From: Actinomycetes bacterium
GTDB lineage: Bacteria; Actinomycetota; Actinomycetes; JAHEKZ01
DNA length: 36,035 nucleotides
Reading direction: 5' to 3'
NCBI GenBank assembly: GCA_024644345.1
Contig: JAHELE010000015.1
Span: forward strand, 1-36,035
In this document: piece after piece, positions 16,561 through 25,866 of the stretch
Layout: each line of letters opens with the position of its first letter
Numbering within the stretch: the first letter of the stretch is position 1
Position numbers and translations under genes: made by a program
Notes under the pieces: model-generated
What the model saw: only the letters and a program-made list of their open reading frames with translations
Database searches by the model: none
Told to the model about the DNA's origin: nothing

Positions 16561-16910
16561 CGCCTACCCCACTCCCTTTCTTGGGTTCGCGGAGCCTAGG
16601 GAGTACTGCGTCAATCCCTCAACCGCTTCTTGACATCTGGGGACAACCAATCCCCGGTCGGCCCTGTCCCGCTACGCAGCAGCGCCGCAGGGTCACCGAT
16701 CGTGCTGTCACGGTGAGTAAGGCGCAGTGGGCAACGCCCCTGACCACGCCACTTTCCGAGACCGACCAGGTGATGGTGCTCGCTCACCTGGCGCGTCCCT
16801 CAGTCGCACATTCCGTGCCCTGCTTTCGGCGTGCGTGGGGACGTTTGGCACTGGCCGGGGAGGTATGTGGCGCCACAGGCTGGGGGTGTGTGGCCGAAGG
16901 TGGTGTGCGA
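16561..16910. promoter_or_regulatory. Divergent intergenic region between tadA and the beta-helix gene
   Basis: These 350 bp separate two divergent genes and should hold both promoters. A perfect inverted repeat CCAGGTGA-N10-TCACCTGG lies at 16766-16791. A TTGACA-like hexamer is at about 16632, but no good -10 follows it. A long open plus-strand frame crosses the region (from 16581), but its sequence is Arg/Pro-rich and lacks a signal peptide, so I treat it as non-coding. Confidence 0.4.
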
Positions 16911-19298
16911 ATGAACCGGGTCGTGGCATCCTTTTCTGTCGTCGTGCTCGTCGGAGCAGGGGTGTTCTCGAACGCGTCGATGAATGACCCCGCGGTTGCA
17001 GGGCTGACCGTTGTGGAGCGTTCTCTGAAGGTGACAGCCTCGGCTGAGGTGGTCGGCAGGGCAGCGAAGATCACCTACACGGTCAACCGCAAGCCGAGCG
17101 CTGTGGCCTCGAGGCGGTGCACGATGGACAAGACCGTCGAGGTCACGTGCGGCAAGAAGGTGAGCCAGACCCTGCGGTCAACCACCTATCGAAAGGTTGC
17201 GAAACATCTCACCTACGGCTCTCACAGGTTCGTCGTCGTCGTTCGCCTGACCAACGGATTGAAGGCACGAGGACGTGTCTCCTTCACCGTCCCCTACCCG
17301 TGCCAGGTGGTGAACCTGACCACCGAGGATTCCTCCTTCGGGACCGGGGCAAACCTGCAGACCGCAATCGACACCGCAACCAGTGGCGACACGCTGCAGA
17401 TCGCGGGTCGGTGTCGGGGAACCTTTGGCATCAGCACTGACCTGAGCCTTCTCGGAACTGGTTCACCGCAAGCCATTCTGGACGCCGCGCAGCAGGGGAC
17501 GGTGCTGACGGTGTCTTCCAGCGTCGTTGTGTCGTTGACCGACCTCACCGTCACCGGCGGCCTGACCACGGGCGATGGCGGCGGCATATACAACTACGGG
17601 ACTATGGAGTTGTACGGCACATCATTGATCTCTGACAACACCGCCAGGTTCAACGGCGGCGGCATCTACAACAGTGGGTCGGTGACCCTGAACGACGCGA
17701 CGCGGATCACCGACAACTGGGTCAACGTCTGCTCGAACGTCGCTGCTATTTGCGGAGGCGGCGGCATCTACAACGACGGTGGGTCGGTGACCCTGAACGA
17801 CGCGCCGCGGATCACCGGCAACTGGGCCGTTAAGGGCGGTGGCATTTCCAATGCCAGCGGAGAGGTGCTGCTAAGCGGCGAGTCGATGATCGCCGAGAAC
17901 ACCGCTGCGTTCAATGGTGGCGGCATCTACAACGACGGTGGGTCGGTGACGTTGAGAGACGTGTCGCTGATCAGTGGAAACAGCGCTGACGGATACGACG
18001 GCACACGGAACGGCGGTGGCGGCATCTACACCGGACCCACCGGGTTGGTTGCCTTGCGCGACTCGTCGTCGATCAGTGACAACACTGCCTCGGTCGGCGG
18101 CGGGATCTTGACCAGCGGGGGGCCGGTCACGGTGGACGGCGCATCGTCGATCGTTGGGAACACGGCGGGCCTCTACGGTGGTGGCATCTTCACCGACGGA
18201 GCGACAGTCACCCTGACTGAGTCCACATCCACCACCGACAACACCGCTAGGTACGGCGGTGGCATTTGCATCCGTGGCGGATCGGTGACGTTGAACGACT
18301 CGACGTCGATCAACGGTAACACCGCGACGTTCGCGGGAGGCGGCATCTCCACCGGCGAAGGAACGGTCACGGTGAACGACTCGACGTCGATCAACGGCAA
18401 CACCGCCAAGCAGGGGGGCGGCATCCACGTCAGCTATGGAACGGTGACGGTGAACGACTTGACGTCGATCAACGGTAACACCGCTGCTGTGGGAGGCGGT
18501 GTCTACAACACATACGGAACTGTGACGGTGAACGGTACGTCGTCGATCAATAGCAACACCGCTACCGAACGGGGCGGTGGAATGGCCACCCGCCATGGAG
18601 CGGTGACGCTGAATGCCTTGTCCTCGATTGGCGGCAACACCGCTGCCGTGGGAGGCGGTGGCATCTACATCGGTGGCGGGTCGGTGACGTTGAACGCCTC
18701 ATCGTCGGTCAGCGGCAACACCGTCACCCGTTGCGGCGACACCGATCGCCATTGCGGCGGCGGCGGCGTCTACAACACCGGCGGCACGTACAATGGTGGT
18801 GGATCGGTGACGTTGAACGGTTCATCGTCGGTCAGCGGCAACACCGTCACCAGCTGCGGCGACACCGATCGCAATTGCGGCGGCGGCGGCGTCTTCAACG
18901 GCTCGACGGGGTCGGTGACCTTGAGTGGCTCCTCGACGATCAGCGACAACACCGCAGCCCCGGCTGGCGGTATCTACAACATCGGTGGAACAGTGATGCT
19001 GGAGGGGGCATCGACGATCAGCGACAACAGCGCGTCCCGAGGGGGCGGCACCTGTAACTACGGCGGAACAGTGACGTTGGACGACTCGTCTTCGATCAGC
19101 GGCAACACCGCGAGGTTCCGGGGCGGCGGCACATTCAACGACCTCGCGGGATCCCTTGTCTTGTCCGATTCATCGTCGATTGCCGGCAACATCGCCACCA
19201 AAGGCGGCGGTATCTACAACGCAAGTGGCACGCTCACCAACGCAGTTGCCGGAGTGAATGTCTACGACAACACTCCGGACAACATCGCCCCGGTGTGA
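16911..19298 (+). CDS. Large secreted right-handed beta-helix repeat protein
   Basis: I start at the ATG at 16911, which gives a signal peptide (MNRVVASFSVVVLVGAGVFS) and follows an AAGGTGG site. The first ~125 mature residues form a compact beta domain with Cys (KPSAVASRRCTMDKTVEVTC). Then comes LQTAIDTATSGDTLQIAGRC, the usual first coil of parallel beta-helix proteins. The rest is a long stack of coils of about 25-30 residues with the core GGGIYN-x-GTVTLNDSTSI-x-GNTA. It resembles Pmp/polymorphic-outer-membrane-like repeats found in large exported proteins. It ends TLTNAVAGVNVYDNTPDNIA. No LPXTG, membrane anchor or catalytic motif is visible. Adhesin-like or scaffold role is a guess. It converges on the VC1184-type gene 55 nt away. 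Confidence 0.85.
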   Translation: MNRVVASFSVVVLVGAGVFSNASMNDPAVAGLTVVERSLKVTASAEVVGRAAKITYTVNRKPSAVASRRCTMDKTVEVTCGKKVSQTLRSTTYRKVAKHLTYGSHRFVVVVRLTNGLKARGRVSFTVPYPCQVVNLTTEDSSFGTGANLQTAIDTATSGDTLQIAGRCRGTFGISTDLSLLGTGSPQAILDAAQQGTVLTVSSSVVVSLTDLTVTGGLTTGDGGGIYNYGTMELYGTSLISDNTARFNGGGIYNSGSVTLNDATRITDNWVNVCSNVAAICGGGGIYNDGGSVTLNDAPRITGNWAVKGGGISNASGEVLLSGESMIAENTAAFNGGGIYNDGGSVTLRDVSLISGNSADGYDGTRNGGGGIYTGPTGLVALRDSSSISDNTASVGGGILTSGGPVTVDGASSIVGNTAGLYGGGIFTDGATVTLTESTSTTDNTARYGGGICIRGGSVTLNDSTSINGNTATFAGGGISTGEGTVTVNDSTSINGNTAKQGGGIHVSYGTVTVNDLTSINGNTAAVGGGVYNTYGTVTVNGTSSINSNTATERGGGMATRHGAVTLNALSSIGGNTAAVGGGGIYIGGGSVTLNASSSVSGNTVTRCGDTDRHCGGGGVYNTGGTYNGGGSVTLNGSSSVSGNTVTSCGDTDRNCGGGGVFNGSTGSVTLSGSSTISDNTAAPAGGIYNIGGTVMLEGASTISDNSASRGGGTCNYGGTVTLDDSSSISGNTARFRGGGTFNDLAGSLVLSDSSSIAGNIATKGGGIYNASGTLTNAVAGVNVYDNTPDNIAPV
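18681..18900. repeat. Long internal duplication in the beta-helix gene
   Basis: A block of about 95 bp beginning TCGGTGACGTTGAACG at 18681 recurs at 18804 (offset 123 bp, 41 codons) with few changes. Both copies encode the unusual Cys-rich insertion VTxCGDTDRxCGGGGV not found in the other coils except for a related CSNVAAICGG insert earlier. Confidence 0.75.
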
Positions 19299-19353
19299 GC
19301 CTGTGTTTCTGCACGACCCCGCACCGACCGACACGAGGAACTCCCGCGCCACC

Positions 19354-20547
19354 TCAGACGCTGGAGAGAAGCCGATCGACGTCCGACTCGGTGCTGTAGT
19401 GCGAAAGACTCACTCGCACGGCGCTGCCAGACTCGCGGATGCCGAGGGCACGGGTGACCTCCCACGCATAGTTGTGGCCGTGCCATGCGTTGATCCCGGC
19501 TTCGTCGAGCCGCCGCGTCGTCTGCTCGGGATCTTCACCGGCAACCCTGAAATACACGGTGGCTGTGCGGTGCTTGGCATGTCCGTACAGAGTGATGCGC
19601 TCGTCGGACCCGAGTCCGGCCAACATGCGGTCAAGCAACGCGCTCTCGTGCTCGTGCGCTGCGGTGAGTGAGGTCACGATTCGCTCTCGACGCGACCCCG
19701 TCGCGCTGTCGTCAAGCGAAGCAAGGTGGTCAACGGCGGCGGTGACACCGGCGAAGTTGGCGAACGACGGGGTACCCCACTCGAACCGATCGGGCACATC
19801 GTTGGCCGACGAGGCCAGCTTGAAGGGCACGATGCCGTCGAGCAGGGCAGGATCAGCAATGAGACAGCCGACGTGAGGCCCGTCCCATTTGTAGGCACTG
19901 GTCACGTAGAAGTCGGACCCGAGTTCAGCGATGTCGACCACCCCGTGGGCCGTGCTGTGGACCCCATCGACGTACGTCAACGCTCCCACCGTGCGGGCGG
20001 CATCGGTGATGGCCCGGACGTCGGGGCGAGTCCCCAAGACGTTGCTGGCGCCCGTCACGGCGACCAAGCGGGTGCGCTCGTCGAGCAGGTCGTCGTACTG
20101 CGCGGTCGGTAGTTCACCGGTCTCCACGTCGATCCTTGCCCACCGCACGTCAACACCCGACGCCTCTGCCCACTGCACCCACGGGCGCACGTTGGCGTCG
20201 TGATCGAGCTCAGAAACCACCACGTTGTCGCCGACGCTCCAGTTGCGGGCCAGCGCTTGGGCGAACCGGTAGGTGAGGGTCGTCATATTCGGGCCGAGCA
20301 CGACACCGCTCGGTTCCGACGACCCGACCAAATCAGCCACAGCCCGGCGAGCAGCGTCTGTCATCTCATCGGACGCGCGACTGCTGGCGAACACTCCCCC
20401 GCCGTTGCTCGTGCCGTTTCGATAGGCATCGGCCACCGCCTCGATCACCGAGACCGGCGACTGCGTACCAGCTGCTCCGTCCAACCACACCCGACCGTCC
20501 TGGAGGGCCGGGTACAGCGCACGAATACGTTCGACGTCATATGTCAT
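19354..20547 (-). CDS. Cysteine-desulfurase-like class V aminotransferase (VC1184 type)
   Basis: A 397-residue PLP enzyme of fold type I. The N-terminus (DVERIRALYPALQDGRVWLD, GAAGTQSP) and NMTTLTYR, ELDHDANVRPW, and GASNVLGTRPDV all fit the VC1184 subfamily of cysteine-desulfurase-like proteins. Asp194 and His197 (YVDGVHST) hold the cofactor ring, and Lys220 (SAYKWDGPHVG) should form the Schiff base. Real desulfurases carry a catalytic Cys in a late loop. Here that region reads AWHGHNYAWEVTRALG, and the only Cys is Cys228 near the cofactor, so sulfur transfer is unlikely. Its ATG overlaps the gdh stop (ATGA), so the two are translationally coupled. Substrate unknown. Confidence 0.87.
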   Translation of the reverse strand: MTYDVERIRALYPALQDGRVWLDGAAGTQSPVSVIEAVADAYRNGTSNGGGVFASSRASDEMTDAARRAVADLVGSSEPSGVVLGPNMTTLTYRFAQALARNWSVGDNVVVSELDHDANVRPWVQWAEASGVDVRWARIDVETGELPTAQYDDLLDERTRLVAVTGASNVLGTRPDVRAITDAARTVGALTYVDGVHSTAHGVVDIAELGSDFYVTSAYKWDGPHVGCLIADPALLDGIVPFKLASSANDVPDRFEWGTPSFANFAGVTAAVDHLASLDDSATGSRRERIVTSLTAAHEHESALLDRMLAGLGSDERITLYGHAKHRTATVYFRVAGEDPEQTTRRLDEAGINAWHGHNYAWEVTRALGIRESGSAVRVSLSHYSTESDVDRLLSSV

Positions 20548-23500
20548 GGGGATGCCTGACCGCCAGCGGTAGAGACGAGAGTGCGGATGACGCGCAGTGC
20601 GACCGAAAGCGTCGCGAGGTCGAAGTGGTCACTGGACGCGATCTCATGGAGGGTCGTACGTGCCCGACCGAGGCCCTCGGCGTTGGCGTTCTCCCAGTCG
20701 GTGATCCGCTCTTCGGGGCTGCCTCCCTCGGGTGTGAGCGTGAGAACGTTTGAGGTCAGCCCGGCGAGGGCTCCGTACAGGTCGTAGCGCAGCGCCATCC
20801 GTGCCAGGGCATGCCAGCGTTCGTCACGCGGCAGCTCGGTGATCCGGCTGAGCATCTTGTCGACCTCGAACCGGTCCGATATCGCGAAGTAGACGAAGCC
20901 CACGTCGTCGGCCTGCTGGCCGGTCGTGTTCGCGAGCTCGACGATGTCGAGCAGCGAGAAGGCGTCCAGGTGGGCCGCCGTCTCGACCGCCAGGTCCTCC
21001 GGGATTCCCTGTGCCGTGTACTCCGCAGCTCGACGAAGAAGACGCTCCTGCTCGGCACCGCGAAGCATCTGCGGAATCTCGGTGATCAGGCCCTTGACCT
21101 GCGAGAAGTGCTCGATCTCGGCTTCGACGTCCAGCAAGGAGCGTCGGCTCTGCAGCAACCAGCGGGACGCCCGGTCGAGGAGCCGCCGACTCTCGAGGTA
21201 GAGCCACGACTGGGCGCGCACCGGCACCTTGTTGTCGAGCTCGGCCACTCTGGCCCAGAAGTCGTCGAGCCCAAACACCTCGCGAGCCACGGTGTGAGCA
21301 CGAGCGATCTCGACGGGGGTGGCTCCGGTCTCCTCCATGGCCCGGAAGCTGAAGGTGATGCCACCGCGGTTGATGATCTGGTTGACCACGACCGTCGTGA
21401 TGATCTCGCGCCGCAGTGGGTGTGACTCGAGGCGATCGGCATACGAAGTAGTGACCTTGTCAGGGAAGTACCTCTCCAGCACCCGCTGGAAGTAGGGCTC
21501 GTCCGGCAGCTGGCTCGCCAGCAGATCGTTGGACAGATCCATCTTCGAGTAGGCCACGAGAACCGAGAACTCAGGCGAGCACAAACCGCTGCCCGACGCG
21601 TCCAGACGATCAAGCTCGGCATCGGTCGGCAGGTACTCAAGCGATCGGTCGAGCTCGCCTCGCGCCTCCAGCCAACGAATGAACCGCTTGTGCACCGGCA
21701 ACATCGAATGGGTCTGTGCTCGGGCGTTGCTCAGCAAGACGTTCTGGTCGTAGTTGTGGCTGAGCACGTGGGCTGCGACCTCATCGGTCATCTGGGCCAG
21801 CAGCTCGTTGCGTTGCTTCTGGGTGAGGTCGCCAGACCGAACCACCGAGTCGAGCAGGATCTTGATATTGACCTCGTGGTCTGAGGTGTCGACACCGGCG
21901 GAGTTGTCGATGGCGTCGGTGTTGATCAACACTCCGTGGCGCGCGGCCTCGATCCGACCGAGCTGGGTGAAACCGAGGTTCCCCCCCTCTCCGACCACCC
22001 GCACACGGAGGTCGGCACCATTGATCCGGATCGAGTCGTTGGCCTTGTCGCCGACGTCAGAGCTGGACTCGGACTCCGACTTGACGTAGGTGCCGATGCC
22101 TCCGTTCCACAAGAGGTGGGCCGGTGCCCGAAGGATCGCCCGCATCAGCTCTTGAGGCGGGAGCGCGGTCGTTCCGTCAGCCAGTCCAAGGACCCGAGCA
22201 ACAGGCCCACTGATCGGAACGGACTTCAGGCTGCGGGGATAGACCCCGCCGCCCTCGGACAGGAGTGACGTGTCGTAGTCCTCCCAGCTCGACCGAGGCA
22301 AGTCGAACAGCCGCTTTCGCTCCGCGTACGAGACAGCCGCGTCCGGCTCGGGATCGAGGAAGATGTGCCGGTGGTCGAAGGCGGCGAGCAGACGGATGTG
22401 CTCGGAGAGCAGCATTCCGTTGCCGAACACGTCGCCGGACATGTCTCCCACGCCGATGACCGTGAAGTCCTCGGTCTGGGTGTCGACGCCCAACTCGCGG
22501 AAGTGGTGCTTGACTGACTCCCAGGCTCCGCGTGCCGTGATGGCCATGGCCTTGTGGTCGTAGCCCACCGAGCCACCGGAGGCAAAGGCGTCGCCGAGCC
22601 AGAAGCCGTAGCTCTGAGCAATCCCGTTGGCGATGTCGGAGAACGTTGCGGTCCCCTTGTCGGCTGCCACGACGAGGTAGGGATCGTCGCCGTCGCGTCG
22701 CACCACGCCCGGCGGAGGTACCACTGCCGACTCCACCAGGTTGTCGGTGATGTCGAGCAGCGCACTGATGAACATGCGATACGACGCCACCCCCTCGGCG
22801 AGCCAGGCCTCACGTCCGTCCACTGAGGGGTCGGGCAGGCGCTTGGGGAGGAAGCCGCCTTTGGCTCCGACCGGGACGATCACCGCGTTCTTCACGGCCT
22901 GGGCCTTCACCAACCCCAAGATCTCGGTCCGGAAGTCTTCACGACGGTCTGACCAGCGCAGGCCACCTCGAGCGACGGCGCCAAACCGTAGATGGACCCC
23001 CTCGACGCGAGGTGAGTAGACCCAGATCTCGTACTTCGGACGAGGCAATGGCAGGTCGGGAACAGCCTCTGGGTCGAGCTTGAAGGAGACGTAGGACTTG
23101 GGACCGCCATCCGTTGCATGCTGGTAGTAGTTCGTCCGCAGCGTGGCATTGACCAGTGACAGAAGCGAACGAAGGATTCGGTCCTGATCAAGGCTGCTAA
23201 CGGCATCCAAGCCCTCAAGGACCTCGGCGGTGATCTGGTCTGCCGCAGCCTCGCGGTCGCCGCCGTAGGCAGGGTCAAAGCGGGTCTCGAACAACCGCAC
23301 CAGCTGCTGAACCAGTCCGATGTGCGCGGACAGCGACTCTTCGATGTACTCCTGGCTGAAATGTGCGCTCGCCTGCCTCATGTACTTCACATAGGCGCGT
23401 AGGACCATCGCCTGCCGCCACTCCAGGCCGGCAGAGACCACCAGGGCGTTGAACCCGTCCGACTCAGCCAGCCCGGACCACACCGCACCGAAGGCGTCCT

Positions 23501-25415
23501 GGAACAGAACCTTGAGCTCTTCGGTGTTCACGAACACCTGCCCGGTTGCGACCCCTCGGTGGTAGAGACCGAAGTCGTAGAGCCAGATGCGCGTGCCGTC
23601 GGCAAGATCGACGTCGTACGGACGCTCGTCGAGAACCTCGACACCCATGCGCTGCAGGTACGGCAGCACCTCCGAGAGCGAGATCTCGGTTCCCACGCGA
23701 TAGATCTTGAACCTCAGCTCGCCGGCTTCAGCCCCTGGCGGCTCGTAGAGGTTCATGCCAAGCGGGCCATCCGGCTGCAGCGACTCCATGCGACGGATGT
23801 CGGAGACGGCGAGCCGGGCGGGGAAGTCCTCCTTGTACGCCTCAGGGAAGGCATCGCCGTACTTCTTCAGCAGCTCGACGGCCTCACCTTCACCAAGCTG
23901 CCCGAGGAGTGAGTCGGCTAGATCGTCGTCCCAGGTACGTGTGGCTTGGGCCAGACGTCCCTCGAGCAGACCCGCATCCACTTCGGGAATGGTCTCTCCG
24001 GGCTTGCCACGAACGACGTAGTGCAGCCGGGCCAGCACCGACTCTGATACACGCGCGGTGTAGTCAGCGCTTTCAGCCGAGAACACCTCGAGCAGGATCG
24101 ACTCCATCGCGAGCCTGACCTGAGTGGTGTACCTGTCACGTGGCAGGTAGACCAGGGCAGAGGCGAACCGGCCATAGACGTCGTACCGCAGGAAGAGCCT
24201 GACCTGACGGCGCTCTTGCAGGTGCATCACACTCACGGCGATGGGCATCAGCTCTTCGACGTCCATCTGGAAGAGCTCGTCACGAGGGTAGGTCTCAAGG
24301 ATCTGCAGGAGGTCCTTGCCGCTGTGACTCATCGCCGCGAATCCGCTGACCTCGAGGATCGACTTGACCTTGCGCCTCAGCACCGGGATGCGCGTGACGC
24401 TCTCGCTGTAGGCGGACGTCGTGAACAGGCCGAGTATTCGTCGTTCGCCCGAGACATTGCCGTTCTCGTCAAACGTCTTGATGCCGATGTAGTCGAGGTA
24501 GGCCGGGCGGTGGACAGTCGACCGGCTGTTCGCCTTGGTCAAGATCAACAGCTGCTTCTCGCGGGCCTTGGCACGTACCTCAGGTGGAAGCTTGCTGAAG
24601 GAGGTGGACTCACTGTGGTCACCGCGCAGTAGCCCGAGCCCAGTACCTGGCTTGGTGATGAGGACGTCTTCCCCGTCATGCTCCTGCAGCTCATACTCGC
24701 GGTAGCCGAGGAACGTGAAGTGCTCGTCGATCAGCCAGCGCAGCAGCTCCCACGCATCGGCGACTTCTTCAGCAGGTAGATCCGGTGGCATCTCGTGCAG
24801 CTCGTCGGCGATGCGCTGGGCGGCCTCGCGCATCTTCGCCCAGTCCTCGACAGCGTCGCGGACGTCACGCAGTACGTCGGTGAGCCGCCGTTCCACGGCC
24901 CGCAGGCGACCCGCATCGGAGATCCGGTCCACCTCGAAGTGCATCCAGGACTCATGGATCGCTCCGGGGGTCTGACGCTCTTCGCGCGTCAGGAGCATTC
25001 GCTGCAGTTCACCGTGCAGCGACCGTTCGACAGTGAGCTGCGGGTGTACCACCAGGTGCAGCGACAACCCCTCCTGCGCCAACGCGGACGTGACCGAGTC
25101 GACGAGGAACGGCATGTCGTCGGTGACGATCTCGACAACCGTGTGAGGCGACACCCAACCGTGCGCCTCGATGGTGGGGTTGAACACCCGAACACGAGAG
25201 GTTCCGACCGGCCGCTCGGTCGCGAGTCTGCGCTGCGACACGGCCGCGCCGAAGACATCGATCGGATCGCGGCCCACCAGGCCCTCGTCCGACACATGTC
25301 GGTAGTACGTCTGAAGGAATGCCGACAGATCGGGTAGGTCGTCAACCGCGCGTTCCGCTTCTGCGATAGCTCGGCTGATCAGATCGGACTTGGCAACTCC
25401 AGCGTTGCTCAGCAT
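20544..25415 (-). CDS. gdh: NAD-specific glutamate dehydrogenase, large (about 180 kDa) type
   Basis: A 1,623-residue enzyme converting glutamate to 2-oxoglutarate and ammonia with NAD. Its length is diagnostic of the large-GDH class known from Streptomyces, Mycobacterium and Pseudomonas. The N-terminal half contains the ACT-like regulatory modules (VEIVTDDMPFLVDSVTSALA) and the linking helical regions. The catalytic part lies at about 760-1250 (RTNYYQHATDGGPKSYVSFK; SPRVEGVHLRFGAVARGGLR). The active-site lysine is Lys852 in VPVGAKGGFLP, and the Rossmann part follows (VIGVGDMSGDVFGNGMLLSE). The long C-terminal domain is complete. GGGAG about 11 nt upstream supports the ATG. With pruA upstream it suits growth on proline, arginine or glutamate; activity in this class is typically catabolic and allosterically controlled. 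Confidence 0.97.
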   Translation of the reverse strand: MLSNAGVAKSDLISRAIAEAERAVDDLPDLSAFLQTYYRHVSDEGLVGRDPIDVFGAAVSQRRLATERPVGTSRVRVFNPTIEAHGWVSPHTVVEIVTDDMPFLVDSVTSALAQEGLSLHLVVHPQLTVERSLHGELQRMLLTREERQTPGAIHESWMHFEVDRISDAGRLRAVERRLTDVLRDVRDAVEDWAKMREAAQRIADELHEMPPDLPAEEVADAWELLRWLIDEHFTFLGYREYELQEHDGEDVLITKPGTGLGLLRGDHSESTSFSKLPPEVRAKAREKQLLILTKANSRSTVHRPAYLDYIGIKTFDENGNVSGERRILGLFTTSAYSESVTRIPVLRRKVKSILEVSGFAAMSHSGKDLLQILETYPRDELFQMDVEELMPIAVSVMHLQERRQVRLFLRYDVYGRFASALVYLPRDRYTTQVRLAMESILLEVFSAESADYTARVSESVLARLHYVVRGKPGETIPEVDAGLLEGRLAQATRTWDDDLADSLLGQLGEGEAVELLKKYGDAFPEAYKEDFPARLAVSDIRRMESLQPDGPLGMNLYEPPGAEAGELRFKIYRVGTEISLSEVLPYLQRMGVEVLDERPYDVDLADGTRIWLYDFGLYHRGVATGQVFVNTEELKVLFQDAFGAVWSGLAESDGFNALVVSAGLEWRQAMVLRAYVKYMRQASAHFSQEYIEESLSAHIGLVQQLVRLFETRFDPAYGGDREAAADQITAEVLEGLDAVSSLDQDRILRSLLSLVNATLRTNYYQHATDGGPKSYVSFKLDPEAVPDLPLPRPKYEIWVYSPRVEGVHLRFGAVARGGLRWSDRREDFRTEILGLVKAQAVKNAVIVPVGAKGGFLPKRLPDPSVDGREAWLAEGVASYRMFISALLDITDNLVESAVVPPPGVVRRDGDDPYLVVAADKGTATFSDIANGIAQSYGFWLGDAFASGGSVGYDHKAMAITARGAWESVKHHFRELGVDTQTEDFTVIGVGDMSGDVFGNGMLLSEHIRLLAAFDHRHIFLDPEPDAAVSYAERKRLFDLPRSSWEDYDTSLLSEGGGVYPRSLKSVPISGPVARVLGLADGTTALPPQELMRAILRAPAHLLWNGGIGTYVKSESESSSDVGDKANDSIRINGADLRVRVVGEGGNLGFTQLGRIEAARHGVLINTDAIDNSAGVDTSDHEVNIKILLDSVVRSGDLTQKQRNELLAQMTDEVAAHVLSHNYDQNVLLSNARAQTHSMLPVHKRFIRWLEARGELDRSLEYLPTDAELDRLDASGSGLCSPEFSVLVAYSKMDLSNDLLASQLPDEPYFQRVLERYFPDKVTTSYADRLESHPLRREIITTVVVNQIINRGGITFSFRAMEETGATPVEIARAHTVAREVFGLDDFWARVAELDNKVPVRAQSWLYLESRRLLDRASRWLLQSRRSLLDVEAEIEHFSQVKGLITEIPQMLRGAEQERLLRRAAEYTAQGIPEDLAVETAAHLDAFSLLDIVELANTTGQQADDVGFVYFAISDRFEVDKMLSRITELPRDERWHALARMALRYDLYGALAGLTSNVLTLTPEGGSPEERITDWENANAEGLGRARTTLHEIASSDHFDLATLSVALRVIRTLVSTAGGQASP

Positions 25416-25550
25416 GGACCAACTGCTCCCGTTCCGTGTGTCGGCCGGGGCCTCAGCCTACCTGTCGACGACCTTGCTCGACCGATCCGGGTGTCGTGTC
25501 CTGAGACCCCAACGCCATCCGGCACTCGATCCCGGCCGGTAGCCTCGCAA

Positions 25551-25834
25551 TTCGATCTCGCGATCCCCATCTTTCCCGGTGGCGCGGTCGCCATCGCGCT
25601 GAGCCCCATCCCCGTCGCCGCGGTGATCTTGATGCTGTTCCCGGCGCCCGCCAGCGTCAACAGCGCGGCATTTGTCGCAGGGTGGGTTGCCGGACTCGCC
25701 GTGAAGGGTGGCGTCCTGCTTGCGCTCGGTGGCAGTCGGGCAGGCTCATGGTACGAGCCGTCGATGACGTCCAGCTTCTGCTCAACGTCGGTGTGAATCT
25801 GCTCGTCGACGGCGTGCAGGGGCTGGTGAGCTAG
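25551..25834 (+). pseudogene. Decayed GAP/Sap-family membrane protein remnant
   Basis: Two pieces of one gene in different frames. The first (about 25551-25742) reads GGAVAIALSPIPVAAVILML ... FVAGWVAGLAVKGGVLLALG. This is the characteristic first membrane region of GAP (Sap, sulfolipid-addressing type) proteins. The second (25743-25834, another frame) reads NVGVNLLVDGVQGLVS and stops, resembling their final helix. Full proteins are about 220-240 residues, so some 130 internal residues are deleted and the frame is broken. The remaining bases between gdh and pruA show nothing else clear. Confidence 0.55.
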
Positions 25835-25843
25835 CGCATTGGG

Positions 25844-25866
25844 CGCTCCTGAGGCCCTAAAGGAGC
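25844..25866 (-). terminator. Weak hairpin at the end of pruA
   Basis: GCTCCT and AGGAGC pair across about 10 nt, overlapping the last codons and stop of pruA in minus-strand sense. Short stem, no U-tract; low support. Confidence 0.25.

Noticed and set aside
16581-16910. N-terminal extension of the beta-helix ORF
   Set aside because: It adds 110 residues of low-quality sequence before a clear signal peptide at 16911, which has its own ribosome site.
17871-18596. Repetitive 241-residue minus-strand frame
   Set aside because: Mirror of the beta-helix repeats; its periodicity is inherited from the real gene on the plus strand.
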